In this document: piece by piece, positions 15,759 through 25,674 of the stretch
Layout: the number at the start of each line of letters is the position of its first letter
Numbering within the stretch: the stretch's first letter is position 1
Assembly (NCBI GenBank): GCA_963801855.1
Contig: CAWDGK010000002.1
Coordinates: forward strand, 992,001 to 1,056,000
Direction: 5' to 3'
DNA length: 64,000 nucleotides
Source: JACDAN01 sp963801855
GTDB taxonomy: Bacteria > Actinomycetota > Thermoleophilia > Gaiellales > Gaiellaceae
Translations under genes and position numbers: made by a program
Notes under the pieces: generated by a model
Databases searched by the model: none
Told to the model about the DNA's origin: nothing
What the model saw: only the letters and a program-made list of their open reading frames with translations

Positions 15759-18254
15759 CTAGTCCCGGCGCGGGCCGCGGTCTCGGCCGCCCCCGCGCGA
15801 GCCGCCACGGCCACGATCGCCGTCCCGGCGCGGTGGACGCTCCTCGCGCGGCCGCTCCGGTGCGTCCTTGGCCCGCTCGACCAGCTCTTCGGGCGTGACC
15901 ATGTTGCCGTTCTCGTGCTTGGCGACCAGCTTGAGGCCGACCCGGCCCCGCTCCTTGTCGACCTCCTGCACGACGACGTCGAGGACGTCTCCGCGGCTGA
16001 TCACGTCCTCGATGTGCGCGACCCTGCCCGGGCCGACGTTCGAGACGTGGAGCAGGCCGTCCGTCCCCTTCTTGAGCTCGACGAACGCGCCGAAGTCCGT
16101 CGTCTTGACGACCTTGCCCGTGTAGGTGTCCCCCACCTCGGGCTCCTTCGTCAGCGCGTCGATCGCCGCCATCGCCGCGTCGGCCTTGTCGCCCGCGGTG
16201 GCGTAGATGAGGATCGTGCCGTCCTCCTCGATGTCGATCTGGACGTCGAAGTCGCCTTCGAGCGAGCGGATCGTCTCGCCGCCCTTGCCGATGACCATCC
16301 CGATGAACTCCGGGTTGATCTTGATCGTCGAGATCCGCGGTGCGTGGCCCCTGAGCTCCGTGCGCGGCTCCGAGATCGACTCGAGCATCTTGTCGAGGAT
16401 GAACTCGCGGGCCTGCTTGGCCTGCTCGAGGGCGTTCCGCATGATCTCCTGCGTGACGCCGGTGATCTTGATGTCCATCTGGAGCGCTGTGACGCCCTCA
16501 CGGGTGCCGGCGACCTTGAAGTCCATGTCGCCGAGGTGGTCCTCCGCTCCCTGGATGTCCGTCAGGATCACGTAGTCGTCGCCCTCCTTGACGAGGCCCA
16601 TCGCGATTCCGGCCACCGGTGACTTGATCGGGGCGCCGGCGTCCATGAGCGCGAGCGTCGAGCCGCAGACCGACCCCATCGACGACGAGCCGTTCGACTC
16701 GAGTGTCTCGGACACGATGCGGATCGTGTAGGGGAAGTCCTCCGTTGTCGGGATCACGGGCTCGAGTGCCCGCTGTGCGAGCGCCCCGTGGCCGATGTCC
16801 CTGCGCTTCGGGCCCCGCATGAACCCGGTCTCTCCGACCGAGTAGGGCGGGAAGTTGTAGTGGTGCATGTAGCGACGGTCCTCCTCGAGAGAGAGGTCGT
16901 CGATCCGCTGCCCCTCCTTCGCGGTGCCGAGCGTGAGGAGCGACATGATCTGCGTCTGACCGCGCTGGAAGAGGGCCGACCCGTGCGTTCTCGGGGAGAC
17001 GCCCACCTCGCATTCGATCGCGCGGATCTCGTCGGCCGCACGGCCGTCCGGCCGGCGCTTGTCGATCGCGATCTTCTTGCGGACGAGGTCCTTGTAGATC
17101 GCCTCGGCGCCACGCTTCACGAACTGCCTGGTCAGGCTGTCCTTGACCGCGGGTGCATCGCCGTCGACCGTGGCGGGCCCGGCCGGGAAGGGAAGCTCGA
17201 CCGTGTCGATGATGCGGTCGAAGAGCAGCTGTCGCTTTGCCGACTTGAGCTCCTTGGAATCCTGCTCGGCCTCGGTCAGCGTCCGCAGGTCGTCCTCGAA
17301 CTTCTCTCGCACCGGCGCCTCGACGGCGGCGGCGCGCGCCTTCTCGAGGATCGACTCGAGCGAGGCCTTGTACTGGACCTGCTTCACGATGTCGTCCTCG
17401 GTCGAGCTCATGTCGAGCGGCGGGCACTCCTCGGCGAGGATCTCGTCGACGATTGCGCTGCCCTCGCGGAGGCCGTCGGAGGCGATCCGCTCGCGGATCC
17501 GGTCGCCGAAGCGGCCGCTCAGATCCTCGGTCACGGACTCCTCGAGCCACTTGGCCTTGCCGACCTGGTCGCGCAGGTCTTCCTGCATCTCGCAGAGCTT
17601 CACGATCTCCTTGTGGGCGAGCTCGAGCGCCTCGAGGAGAACCTCCTCGGGAATCTCGTCGCCCCCGGCCTCGACCATCGTCAGTCCGTCCTTCGTGCCA
17701 ACGACGATCAAATCGAGCGTGCTTTCCTCCTCGGAGGCCTGCAGCGTCGGGTTGAAGACGAACTCGCCTTCGATCTGGCCGACTCGTACGGCGCCGACCG
17801 GGCCGAAGAACGGCAGCGGCGAGATCATCAGTGCCGCCGAGGCGCCGTTCAGGCAGAGGATGTCGTGAGGCGTGACCATGTCCGCCGAGAGAACCGTGCA
17901 GATGACCTGCACCTCGTTCCTGAAGCCCTTCGGCCAGAGGGGCCGGATCGGGCGGTCGATCATCCGAGCAGTCAGGATGGCGCGCTCGGTCGGGCGTCCT
18001 TCACGCTTGAAGAAGCCGCCCGGGATCTTCCCGGCGGCGTACATCCGCTCCTCCACGTCGACCGTGAGCGGGAAGAAGTCGGCGCCCTCTCGGGCCTCCA
18101 TCCGGCCCTGCGCGGTCGCCAGCACCATCGTGTCGCCACAGCGGACGATCACGGCGCCGTCGGCCTGCTTGGCCAGCTTCCCCGTCTCGAAGGACATTTC
18201 TTGCCCGCCGATCTCGACCGAGACTCTGGTCAGGCCCTCTACTGCGATGCTCAT
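15759..18254 (-). CDS. pnp: Polyribonucleotide nucleotidyltransferase (PNPase)
   Basis: This phosphorolytic 3'-5' exoribonuclease of RNA decay is intact at 831 residues. It has two RNase PH domains (the second with GSSSMGSVCGSTLALMDAG), a linking helical domain, a KH domain near residue 640 (EFIGMVIGKGGETIRSLE) and an S1 domain near 700-770. A basic Arg/Gly tail (GGSRGGGRDRGPRRD) probably helps bind RNA. The ATG at 18254 is chosen because GGAGG lies 7 bases upstream and the family starts at this point; the frame open to 18338 only crosses the upstream hairpin. It follows rpsO, the classic rpsO-pnp order, with a long hairpin between. Confidence 0.97.
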   Translation of the reverse strand: MSIAVEGLTRVSVEIGGQEMSFETGKLAKQADGAVIVRCGDTMVLATAQGRMEAREGADFFPLTVDVEERMYAAGKIPGGFFKREGRPTERAILTARMIDRPIRPLWPKGFRNEVQVICTVLSADMVTPHDILCLNGASAALMISPLPFFGPVGAVRVGQIEGEFVFNPTLQASEEESTLDLIVVGTKDGLTMVEAGGDEIPEEVLLEALELAHKEIVKLCEMQEDLRDQVGKAKWLEESVTEDLSGRFGDRIRERIASDGLREGSAIVDEILAEECPPLDMSSTEDDIVKQVQYKASLESILEKARAAAVEAPVREKFEDDLRTLTEAEQDSKELKSAKRQLLFDRIIDTVELPFPAGPATVDGDAPAVKDSLTRQFVKRGAEAIYKDLVRKKIAIDKRRPDGRAADEIRAIECEVGVSPRTHGSALFQRGQTQIMSLLTLGTAKEGQRIDDLSLEEDRRYMHHYNFPPYSVGETGFMRGPKRRDIGHGALAQRALEPVIPTTEDFPYTIRIVSETLESNGSSSMGSVCGSTLALMDAGAPIKSPVAGIAMGLVKEGDDYVILTDIQGAEDHLGDMDFKVAGTREGVTALQMDIKITGVTQEIMRNALEQAKQAREFILDKMLESISEPRTELRGHAPRISTIKINPEFIGMVIGKGGETIRSLEGDFDVQIDIEEDGTILIYATAGDKADAAMAAIDALTKEPEVGDTYTGKVVKTTDFGAFVELKKGTDGLLHVSNVGPGRVAHIEDVISRGDVLDVVVQEVDKERGRVGLKLVAKHENGNMVTPEELVERAKDAPERPREERPPRRDGDRGRGGSRGGGRDRGPRRD

Positions 18255-18277
18255 CTTCGCCTCCACTTCTCCTGGAC

Positions 18278-18339
18278 GGTGGAGGTTTGGGTCAAGGCCT
18301 ACGACCCTAGGATCGTAGGCCCTCGCCCAAACTTCCACC
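18278..18339 (-). promoter_or_regulatory. Long palindrome in the rpsO-pnp intergenic region
   Basis: Two 29-base arms (18278-18306 and 18311-18339) pair with few mismatches around a CTAG loop, giving a hairpin over 25 bp long in the pnp leader. In E. coli a long hairpin at this place is cut by RNase III and mediates PNPase autoregulation; a similar role here is inference from position. Confidence 0.65.
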
Positions 18340-18358
18340 CTCCGGCTTTAACCCGGGA

Positions 18359-18628
18359 CTAGCGTCGTAGACCCAGCTCCTTGATCAGGCTCCGGTACCC
18401 CTCGAGATCCTTCTTCTGCAGGTAGTTGAGGAGCCGGCGCCGCTTTCCGACGAGCTTCAGCAGGCCGCGCCGCGAGTAATGGTCCTTCGCGTGGGCTCGC
18501 AGATGCTCGGTGAGGTAGTTGATCCGCGCGGTCAGCAGCGCGATCTGCACCTCGGCAGAGCCCGTGTCGGCCTCCGCGCGGCCGTGCTTGTCGATGATTT
18601 CCTGCTTGGCTTCCTTGGTGAGGGTCAA
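18359..18628 (-). CDS. rpsO: 30S ribosomal protein S15
   Basis: This small 16S rRNA-binding ribosomal protein has 89 residues, the exact family length, if translation starts at TTG 18628 (MTLTKEAKQEIIDKHGRAE). AGGAGGT lies 5 bases upstream. The longer frame to 18682 has no family similarity at its start. Motifs include DTGSAEVQIALLTARINYLT, HYSRRGLLKLVGKRRRLLNYL and GYRSLIKELGLRR. It is divergent from the gamma-glutamyltransferase gene; 18629-18721 must hold both promoters, but I see no clear box. Confidence 0.97.
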   Translation of the reverse strand: MTLTKEAKQEIIDKHGRAEADTGSAEVQIALLTARINYLTEHLRAHAKDHYSRRGLLKLVGKRRRLLNYLQKKDLEGYRSLIKELGLRR

Positions 18629-18721
18629 TTGACCTCCTCTAGACGACTCCGCACACCCCGCCGGGCCATGCGGAAGCTGCATGGCGAGCCGGGTCTGCGG
18701 TCGCGGCTAGGGTAGCAACGG

Positions 18722-20068
18722 ATGAGATCCGCCGTGGCCGCGGGCCATCCCGCGACCGTCGACGCGGGGATCGAGATTCTGGAGCGAGGCGGGAACGCCG
18801 CCGATGCGGCCGTTGCCGCTGCTCTCGCCTCGTGCGTGGCCGAGACGGTCATGACCGGGCTGCTCGGCGGGGGTCACGCGATCGTCCTGCGAGACGGAAA
18901 GGCGAGGACGCTCGACTTCTTCGTGGCGGTTCCCGGGCTCGGCGCGGATCCGCGCGAAATCGAGCTCGAGCACCTGAAGGTTCCGTTCGGCGTCGAGCAG
19001 GTGCACTACGCCGTCGGGATCTGCTCGTGCGGGGTGCCCGGAGTCGTCGCCGGCCTGGGCGAGCTGTGGCGGAGCGACGGAACACTCCCCTGGTCTGCCC
19101 TCGTCGAGCCGGCGCTCGATCTCGCCCGGGCGGGGGTTCGTATGCCCGCCGCGCACGCCGCGTGCCTCGCAATGCTGGCGCCGGTGATGACGATGCGCGA
19201 GGGCGGTCGCATCTACTCCCCGGCCGGACGGCTGCTCGAGACGGACGACCGCCTGGAGCAGCCGGGCCTCATCGCCGCCCTCGAGGCGCTTGCCGACGAA
19301 GGGCCTGACGGCTCGGCGATCCCGGAGGCGCTCCTCGATCTCATGGGCGAGCGAAACGGCCTCGTCACGCGTGCAGACCTCGACGCCTACGAGCCGGTGT
19401 GGGGCGAGCCGGGCCGGGTCGAGTACAGAAGCGCCGAGGTTCTCACCCGTATCGGCCTGAACAGCCCTCTGCCCGTGCTGGCCCGGCTGGAGCGAACGGA
19501 TCCAGTAAGCCTCGCCCTCGCGCTGAGGGGAGAAGACGAGGGCGGCGACACGACGAACATCACCGTCGTCGACGCCGACGGCATGGCAGTCGTCCTCACC
19601 ACGAGCCTCGGGCTGGGCTCCGGCGATTGGCTTCCGGGCCTCGACCTCCATCTCAACTCGATGCTCGGCGAGGCAGACCTGCTCATCGGCGACCTCGTGC
19701 CGGGGCAGCGGGTCGCCAGCATGATGGCGCCGACGCTCGTCCTGGATGGTGAAGGGCTAGCTCTCGCGATCGGAGCGGCGGGCGGCACGCGCCTGCGAAG
19801 CGCCCTCGTCCAGGTGGTGGCCGGAGTGCTCGACGACGGCTTGAGCGCCCGCGAGGCCGTGGAGCGGCCACGACTGCATCCCGTCGCCGATCTCGTCCAC
19901 CTCGAGCCGGGGTTCCCGCAGGACGTCCAGCCCGCACTCGAGGCCTCCGGCTTCGCCGTCCGGCTCTGGAGCTCGCAACACCACTACTTCGGCGGGGTCA
20001 GCGCCGTCAGCCGGTTCGACGCCGCAGGCGATCCGCGAAGGAGCGGTGAGGCTCGACACCCTCGGTGA
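18722..20068 (+). CDS. Gamma-glutamyltransferase family protein
   Basis: This N-terminal nucleophile hydrolase transfers or hydrolyses gamma-glutamyl groups such as those of glutathione. The 448-residue protein has the family start AAGHPATVDAGIEILERGGN, GLLGGGHAIV, and the autocleavage site with the nucleophile Thr in GGDTTNITVVDADGMAV. C-terminal motifs include NSMLG, MMAPTLVLDGEG and IGAAGGTRLRSALVQV. It is shorter than E. coli Ggt and has no signal peptide, so it is probably cytoplasmic. Its role could be amide or peptide hydrolysis rather than glutathione use. Its last 62 bases overlap the convergent zinc-ribbon gene. Confidence 0.9.
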   Translation: MRSAVAAGHPATVDAGIEILERGGNAADAAVAAALASCVAETVMTGLLGGGHAIVLRDGKARTLDFFVAVPGLGADPREIELEHLKVPFGVEQVHYAVGICSCGVPGVVAGLGELWRSDGTLPWSALVEPALDLARAGVRMPAAHAACLAMLAPVMTMREGGRIYSPAGRLLETDDRLEQPGLIAALEALADEGPDGSAIPEALLDLMGERNGLVTRADLDAYEPVWGEPGRVEYRSAEVLTRIGLNSPLPVLARLERTDPVSLALALRGEDEGGDTTNITVVDADGMAVVLTTSLGLGSGDWLPGLDLHLNSMLGEADLLIGDLVPGQRVASMMAPTLVLDGEGLALAIGAAGGTRLRSALVQVVAGVLDDGLSAREAVERPRLHPVADLVHLEPGFPQDVQPALEASGFAVRLWSSQHHYFGGVSAVSRFDAAGDPRRSGEARHPR

Positions 20069-20237
20069 CCGCTGCCGGCTCGGATTCCCAGCCGACGTAG
20101 CCGCATTCGGGACAGCCGGGGTTGGCGCTGACCGTGCCCCCTCCGGCCGGCTTCACATAGGCAACGTGGCAGTTGAGGCAGCGAACCTTCTCGATTCGAG
20201 AGAGGGGCTGCGCGCCGTTCGTCTTATTGACTCCCAT
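20007..20237 (-). CDS. Small zinc-ribbon protein
   Basis: This 76-residue protein contains KVRCLNCHVAYVKP and NPGCPECGYVGWE, two CxxC knuckles about 20 residues apart, which should bind one zinc. It has an ATG start at 20237. The N-terminus (MGVNKTNGAQPLSRI) is polar and there is no export signal. Similar small ribbons are common in actinobacteria without known function. It overlaps the convergent gamma-glutamyltransferase 3' end and lies 50 bases upstream of ribF. Confidence 0.75.
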   Translation of the reverse strand: MGVNKTNGAQPLSRIEKVRCLNCHVAYVKPAGGGTVSANPGCPECGYVGWESEPAAVTEGVEPHRSFADRLRRRTG

Positions 20238-20287
20238 GTCAATGAAGATCCCGCTATTTGCGAAAACTTGCGCCGAGGAGCGCGGCT

Positions 20288-21154
20288 TTACACAGGGCTT
20301 ACAGCGGCCCTCGTCTCTTCGACGTCCCGTGCGATCTGGTCGATCAGCTCCTGCTCCGAGCCGAAAGCCCGCTCTTCACGCAGGCGCTTCCAGAGCTGCA
20401 CGATCAGCCGTTTTCCGTAGAGATCGCCCTGGTAGTCGAGGAGGAACGCCTCGACGCGGCGCTCGTCGCCTCCGTAGTGCGGATTGACGCCGATCGAGGT
20501 CGCTGCGCGCGTACCGAGCGCCTCACCGGCATAGATTCCGAACGCCGGGACGAGCAGGTCGGCGGGGATCGCCAGATTCGCGGTCGGGAACCCGAGCGTT
20601 CCTCCGCGAGCATCGCCCGCGACGACGGTCCCCTCCACCTCGGCCGGCCGTCCGAGCAGCGCCGCCGCCCGCTCGACGTCGCCGGTCGAAAGCAGCTGCC
20701 TGATGCTCCTCGACGAGACGTTGGGGACGAGCGGCACCGGCCTCGCGTCGTAGCCGAGGTCGCGAAGGACGTCGAGATCTCCGGACCGGCCGCGCCCGAA
20801 GCGGAAGTTCGCGCCGGCGACGACGATGCGGGCGCCGAGGGGCTGCAGCACCGTCAGGCCGAACTCCTCCGGTGTCAGCAGCGAGAGATCCGGCGTGAAC
20901 GGCAGCACGAGCGTCTCTGTGACGCCGAGCTCCTCGATCAGCTCCAGCCGCCGCTCGAGCGAGGTGACCAGCTCGACGCGGTTCCCGAGTGCGGTGCGCG
21001 GATGCGGATCGAAGGTGACGACGGTCGCCTGGGCGCCGGCCGCGAGCGCCGCCTCGATCACCCTCCGGTGACCGATATGGACCCCGTCGAAGGTGCCGAG
21101 CGCGACAGCCCTCTCGCCGGGCCCGAGCTCCTGCGGAGAGCTTGCGATTCTCAC
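20288..21154 (-). CDS. ribF: Bifunctional riboflavin kinase/FAD synthetase
   Basis: RibF converts riboflavin to FMN and then FAD. The 288-residue protein has an N-terminal nucleotidyltransferase domain (VALGTFDGVHIGHRRVIEAA, TFDPHPRTAL, ANFRFGRGRSGD) and a C-terminal kinase domain (GDARGGTLGFPTANL, SIGVNPHYGGDERRVEAFLLDY). The GTG start overlaps the truB stop by four bases (GTGA), the usual truB-ribF coupling. The frame is intact. Confidence 0.96.
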   Translation of the reverse strand: MRIASSPQELGPGERAVALGTFDGVHIGHRRVIEAALAAGAQATVVTFDPHPRTALGNRVELVTSLERRLELIEELGVTETLVLPFTPDLSLLTPEEFGLTVLQPLGARIVVAGANFRFGRGRSGDLDVLRDLGYDARPVPLVPNVSSRSIRQLLSTGDVERAAALLGRPAEVEGTVVAGDARGGTLGFPTANLAIPADLLVPAFGIYAGEALGTRAATSIGVNPHYGGDERRVEAFLLDYQGDLYGKRLIVQLWKRLREERAFGSEQELIDQIARDVEETRAAVSPV

Positions 21155-21805
21155 AGGGCAGCGAGCGCCTGTTCGGGATCGAGGATGCGCTCGTCGTCGG
21201 CGTCGTCGACGCTGAACGGGCCGACCTCGGTGCGGCGCAGGGTCGCGCAGTGCCCGCCGATGGCTTCGGCAATCGAGCGAACGTAGGTGCCGGAGCTCAC
21301 CAGGAGGTCGAGCGTGGCGACCCGGCCGTCGAACGCCACAAGCTCCAGCTCCCGGACGGTCGAGCGGCGGACGGGCATCTCGACCGCGACGCCCTTGCGA
21401 TGGAGCTTGTAGGCGCGCTCGCCGCCGATCTTGACCGCCGACGCGGCCGGAACGCGAAGCTCGATCTCCCCTCGCACGGTCTCCAGGCGGCGCGCCAGCT
21501 CGTCGGCGCCGGGGGCCTCGACCCTCTCGGTCGACCTCGCCTTCCGGATCACCGGTGCTCGTTAGCGCCGTGAGGTCGATTCCCGTGAGATAACGCTTGT
21601 CGAGGCCGACGAAGCGGCCCGCGAGCTTGGTCGAGCGCCCGAGGAGGACGAGCAGCAGCCCGGTTGCAAATGGATCGAGCGTCCCTGCGTGGCCCGCGCG
21701 GGCCCCCGTTCGCGTACGAAGATCGCGAACCATTGCGAAAGAAGACGGCCCCGCCGGCTTGTCGACGAGGACGATTCCCGACGGGTCAAGCCCGCGCGGC
21801 GGCAC
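21151..21805 (-). CDS. truB: tRNA pseudouridine(55) synthase
   Basis: TruB makes the T-loop pseudouridine in tRNAs. From GTG 21805 it reads MPPRGLDPSGIVLVDKPAG, then ARAGHAGTLDPFATGLLLVL with the catalytic Asp, and LDKRYLTGIDL. An extra base in the CCC run at 21522-21524 then shifts the frame. It continues VEAPGADELARRLETVRGEI, SAVKIGGERAYKLHRKG and VSSGTYVRSIAEAIGGHCAT to the end. With the run corrected it is about 218 residues. The start overlaps the nrnA stop; the stop overlaps the ribF start. A single homopolymer error is the simplest explanation. Confidence 0.92.
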
Positions 21806-22802
21806 GCGCCTCGACGTAGTGCTTGCGGATGAACTCCACGATCTCCGGGATCTCGAGCTCCGACGAGAACCCCGCTGCCTGCCGATGGCCGCCCCCGTCG
21901 CCCGAGGCGCGCGCGATCGCAGAGACGTCCAGCTCGTCCGAGCTCGAACGAAGGCTGACCCGGCGCGCCGGCCGCCCGGGCGCCGGCGGCTCGCGGATGA
22001 GGGCGGCCATCTCGGCGCCCTCGACGGCTCGCAGGAAGTCGATGATCCCTTCGGAGTACGGCTCCGCCGCCCCGACCTCGGCGAAGTCCGTCTTGAGCAG
22101 GTGAGAGACGACGACGCCGCCACCCTCGTAGACCTGGGCACGCTCGAGCGCCCTGGCGAGGAGCTTGAGCTTCGCGAGCTGCACCGACTCGTAGATGCTC
22201 TGGAAGACCCTGTGGACGTCGGCCCCGGCCTCGACGAGCTCCGCGGCCAGGCGGAGTGCCTTCGGCGTCGTGTTCGCGTACTGGAAGCGGCCCGTGTCCG
22301 TGACGAGCGCGATGTAGATCGCCTCGGCGATGTCAGGGGTGAGCTCGACGTCCAGGAGGTCGACGAGGTCGCGGACGATCTCACCCGTCGACGAGGCCTC
22401 GGCTGCGACCACGTTCACGCCGCCGAAGCGCGTGTTGTCGTGGTGGTGATCGACGTTGAGGACGAGCGGGGCGCGCTCGAGCGCCTCCTCGCCCTGTCCG
22501 AGCCGGCTCTCGTTCGCGCAGTCGAGCGCGAAGAACACCCGCTCGCCGACGTCGTCCGGCATCGCTCGGAGCAGCCCGTCGAGCGGCATGAACTTGTACT
22601 CGGCGGGAAGCGGGGCCTGGCCGGAAAGGACCATTACCGAGTCCTTCCCGAGCGCGTCGAGCGTGAGCTTGGCGGCGAGCAGCGATCCGAGGGCGTCCCC
22701 GTCCGGATTCTCGTGTGTCGTCAGCAGGAAGCGATCGTGCGTGCGGATCGCCTCGGCGACTGCCGCCAGGTCACTCGTCGGGGTTGTCTGGGGCGAGCTC
22801 AT
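21786..22802 (-). CDS. nrnA: DHH/DHHA1 phosphoesterase, NrnA-type nanoRNase/pAp phosphatase
   Basis: NrnA degrades 2-5-mer RNA and dephosphorylates 3'-phosphoadenosine 5'-phosphate. The intact 338-residue protein has the DHH motifs HENPDGDALGSLLA, FALDCANESRL and VLNVDHHHDNTRFG (the DHH triad), then VTDTGRFQYANTTP, and a DHHA1 domain with RSSSDELDVSAIARASGDGGGHRQAAG. It lies between rbfA and truB, its usual place in Gram-positive and actinobacterial translation clusters. The start overlaps the 3' end of rbfA by 32 bases. Confidence 0.95.
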   Translation of the reverse strand: MSSPQTTPTSDLAAVAEAIRTHDRFLLTTHENPDGDALGSLLAAKLTLDALGKDSVMVLSGQAPLPAEYKFMPLDGLLRAMPDDVGERVFFALDCANESRLGQGEEALERAPLVLNVDHHHDNTRFGGVNVVAAEASSTGEIVRDLVDLLDVELTPDIAEAIYIALVTDTGRFQYANTTPKALRLAAELVEAGADVHRVFQSIYESVQLAKLKLLARALERAQVYEGGGVVVSHLLKTDFAEVGAAEPYSEGIIDFLRAVEGAEMAALIREPPAPGRPARRVSLRSSSDELDVSAIARASGDGGGHRQAAGFSSELEIPEIVEFIRKHYVEARAAARA

Positions 22803-23121
22803 CGATCAGTTGGGTCATCCGCACGCCACGCTCGACGGTGGGATCGTATTCGAAGGTCAGCTGTGGAGTCCGCTTCATTCGGAGCTCGCGCGCGATCCGC
22901 CCTTGGAGAAGGCCGTGCGCGGACTGCAAAGCCTCGATCGTCTGGTCGCGCTTGGTCTCGGATCCAAGCACGCTGACGAAGACCACGGCGTGCCGAAGAT
23001 CGGTCGAGGTCTCGACGCCGGTGACGGTCACGAAGCCGATGCGCGGATCCTTGAGCTCGCCGACCGTCTCGGAAAGCACCTCTCGCACGGCGGCGTTCAC
23101 CCGTCGCATGCGATCACTCAC
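22771..23121 (-). CDS. rbfA: 30S ribosome-binding factor A
   Basis: RbfA assists late 16S rRNA/30S maturation. The 116-residue protein has a KH-like fold and typical motifs: RMRRVNAAVREVLSETVGEL, KDPRIGFVTVTGVETSTDLR, GRIARELRMKRTPQLTFEYD and the end VRMTQLIDEL. The GTG start at 23121 overlaps the DUF503 stop by 8 bases, so the two are translated together. Confidence 0.95.
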   Translation of the reverse strand: MSDRMRRVNAAVREVLSETVGELKDPRIGFVTVTGVETSTDLRHAVVFVSVLGSETKRDQTIEALQSAHGLLQGRIARELRMKRTPQLTFEYDPTVERGVRMTQLIDELAPDNPDE

Positions 23122-23413
23122 CCGGCTTCACCAGCTCGCGTTCCACGCTCACGACGTCGTACTCCTGGCCGTGGAGGTAGCGGACGGCCTCCTCCATCAG
23201 CGTCTCGGCCTCTCGGTGCTCCCGGGCGACACAGGCGACCGTCAGCCGGCTGCGCTGCCAGAGGTCGTGGTGGTCGACCTCGGCGACCGAGGCGCCGAAC
23301 CGGTTCTGGAGCTGCGCCTTGGCCGATTTCACGAACTTTCTCTTGCCCTTGAGCGAGCCGGCCTCGGGGAAGTGGAGCTCGACGCTGAGGATGCCGACGT
23401 AGCCGGCGGCCAC
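23114..23413 (-). CDS. DUF503 family protein (YlxP-like)
   Basis: This 99-residue protein starts at GTG 23413 (MAAGYVGILSVELHFPEAGS), nine bases after the infB stop. It has the family signature SLKGKRKFVKSAKAQLQNRF and ASVAEVDHHDLWQRSRLTVAC. DUF503/YlxP proteins sit between infB and rbfA in many bacteria and are thought to help ribosome assembly, but no precise function is known. Confidence 0.92.
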   Translation of the reverse strand: MAAGYVGILSVELHFPEAGSLKGKRKFVKSAKAQLQNRFGASVAEVDHHDLWQRSRLTVACVAREHREAETLMEEAVRYLHGQEYDVVSVERELVKPGE

Positions 23414-23421
23414 CGGCGCTG

Positions 23422-25419
<1,998 letters not shown>

Positions 25420-25428
25420 TGTCAGTCC

Positions 25429-25674
25429 TCAAGTGTAGAGCGAGGCGAGTGTGGGATCGAGACGGACGCGGCCTCTGAGCGTCCTCGCGAAAGCGTTTCG
25501 GGAAGCTGCCCGTTCGAAGCACGAGAGCCTCCGGCAGGTGTAGGCGGCCCTCCCCGGGGCCCGAGCGTCGAGTGCGACGGCGCCCTCCAGGGAGACGAAG
25601 CGAAAGAGCTCGTCCTTGGGGCGCTTCTGGCCGCATCCGATGCAGGTCCGGACGGGACGATGGCGCTCGCTCAC
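25429..25674 (-). CDS. ylxR: YlxR-family RNA-binding protein
   Basis: This 81-residue protein of the DUF448/YlxR family carries RTCIGCGQKRPKDELFRFV and GRAAYTCRRLSCFERA. It is found between nusA and infB across Gram-positive and actinobacterial genomes, and is thought to bind RNA or act as a regulator. The GTG start at 25674 overlaps the nusA stop by four bases (GTGA). Intact. Confidence 0.94.
   Translation of the reverse strand: MSERHRPVRTCIGCGQKRPKDELFRFVSLEGAVALDARAPGRAAYTCRRLSCFERAASRNAFARTLRGRVRLDPTLASLYT

Noticed and set aside
15759..18338. PNPase with a 28-residue longer N-terminus
   Set aside because: The extension crosses the long palindrome; GGAGG before 18254 and family length support the shorter start.
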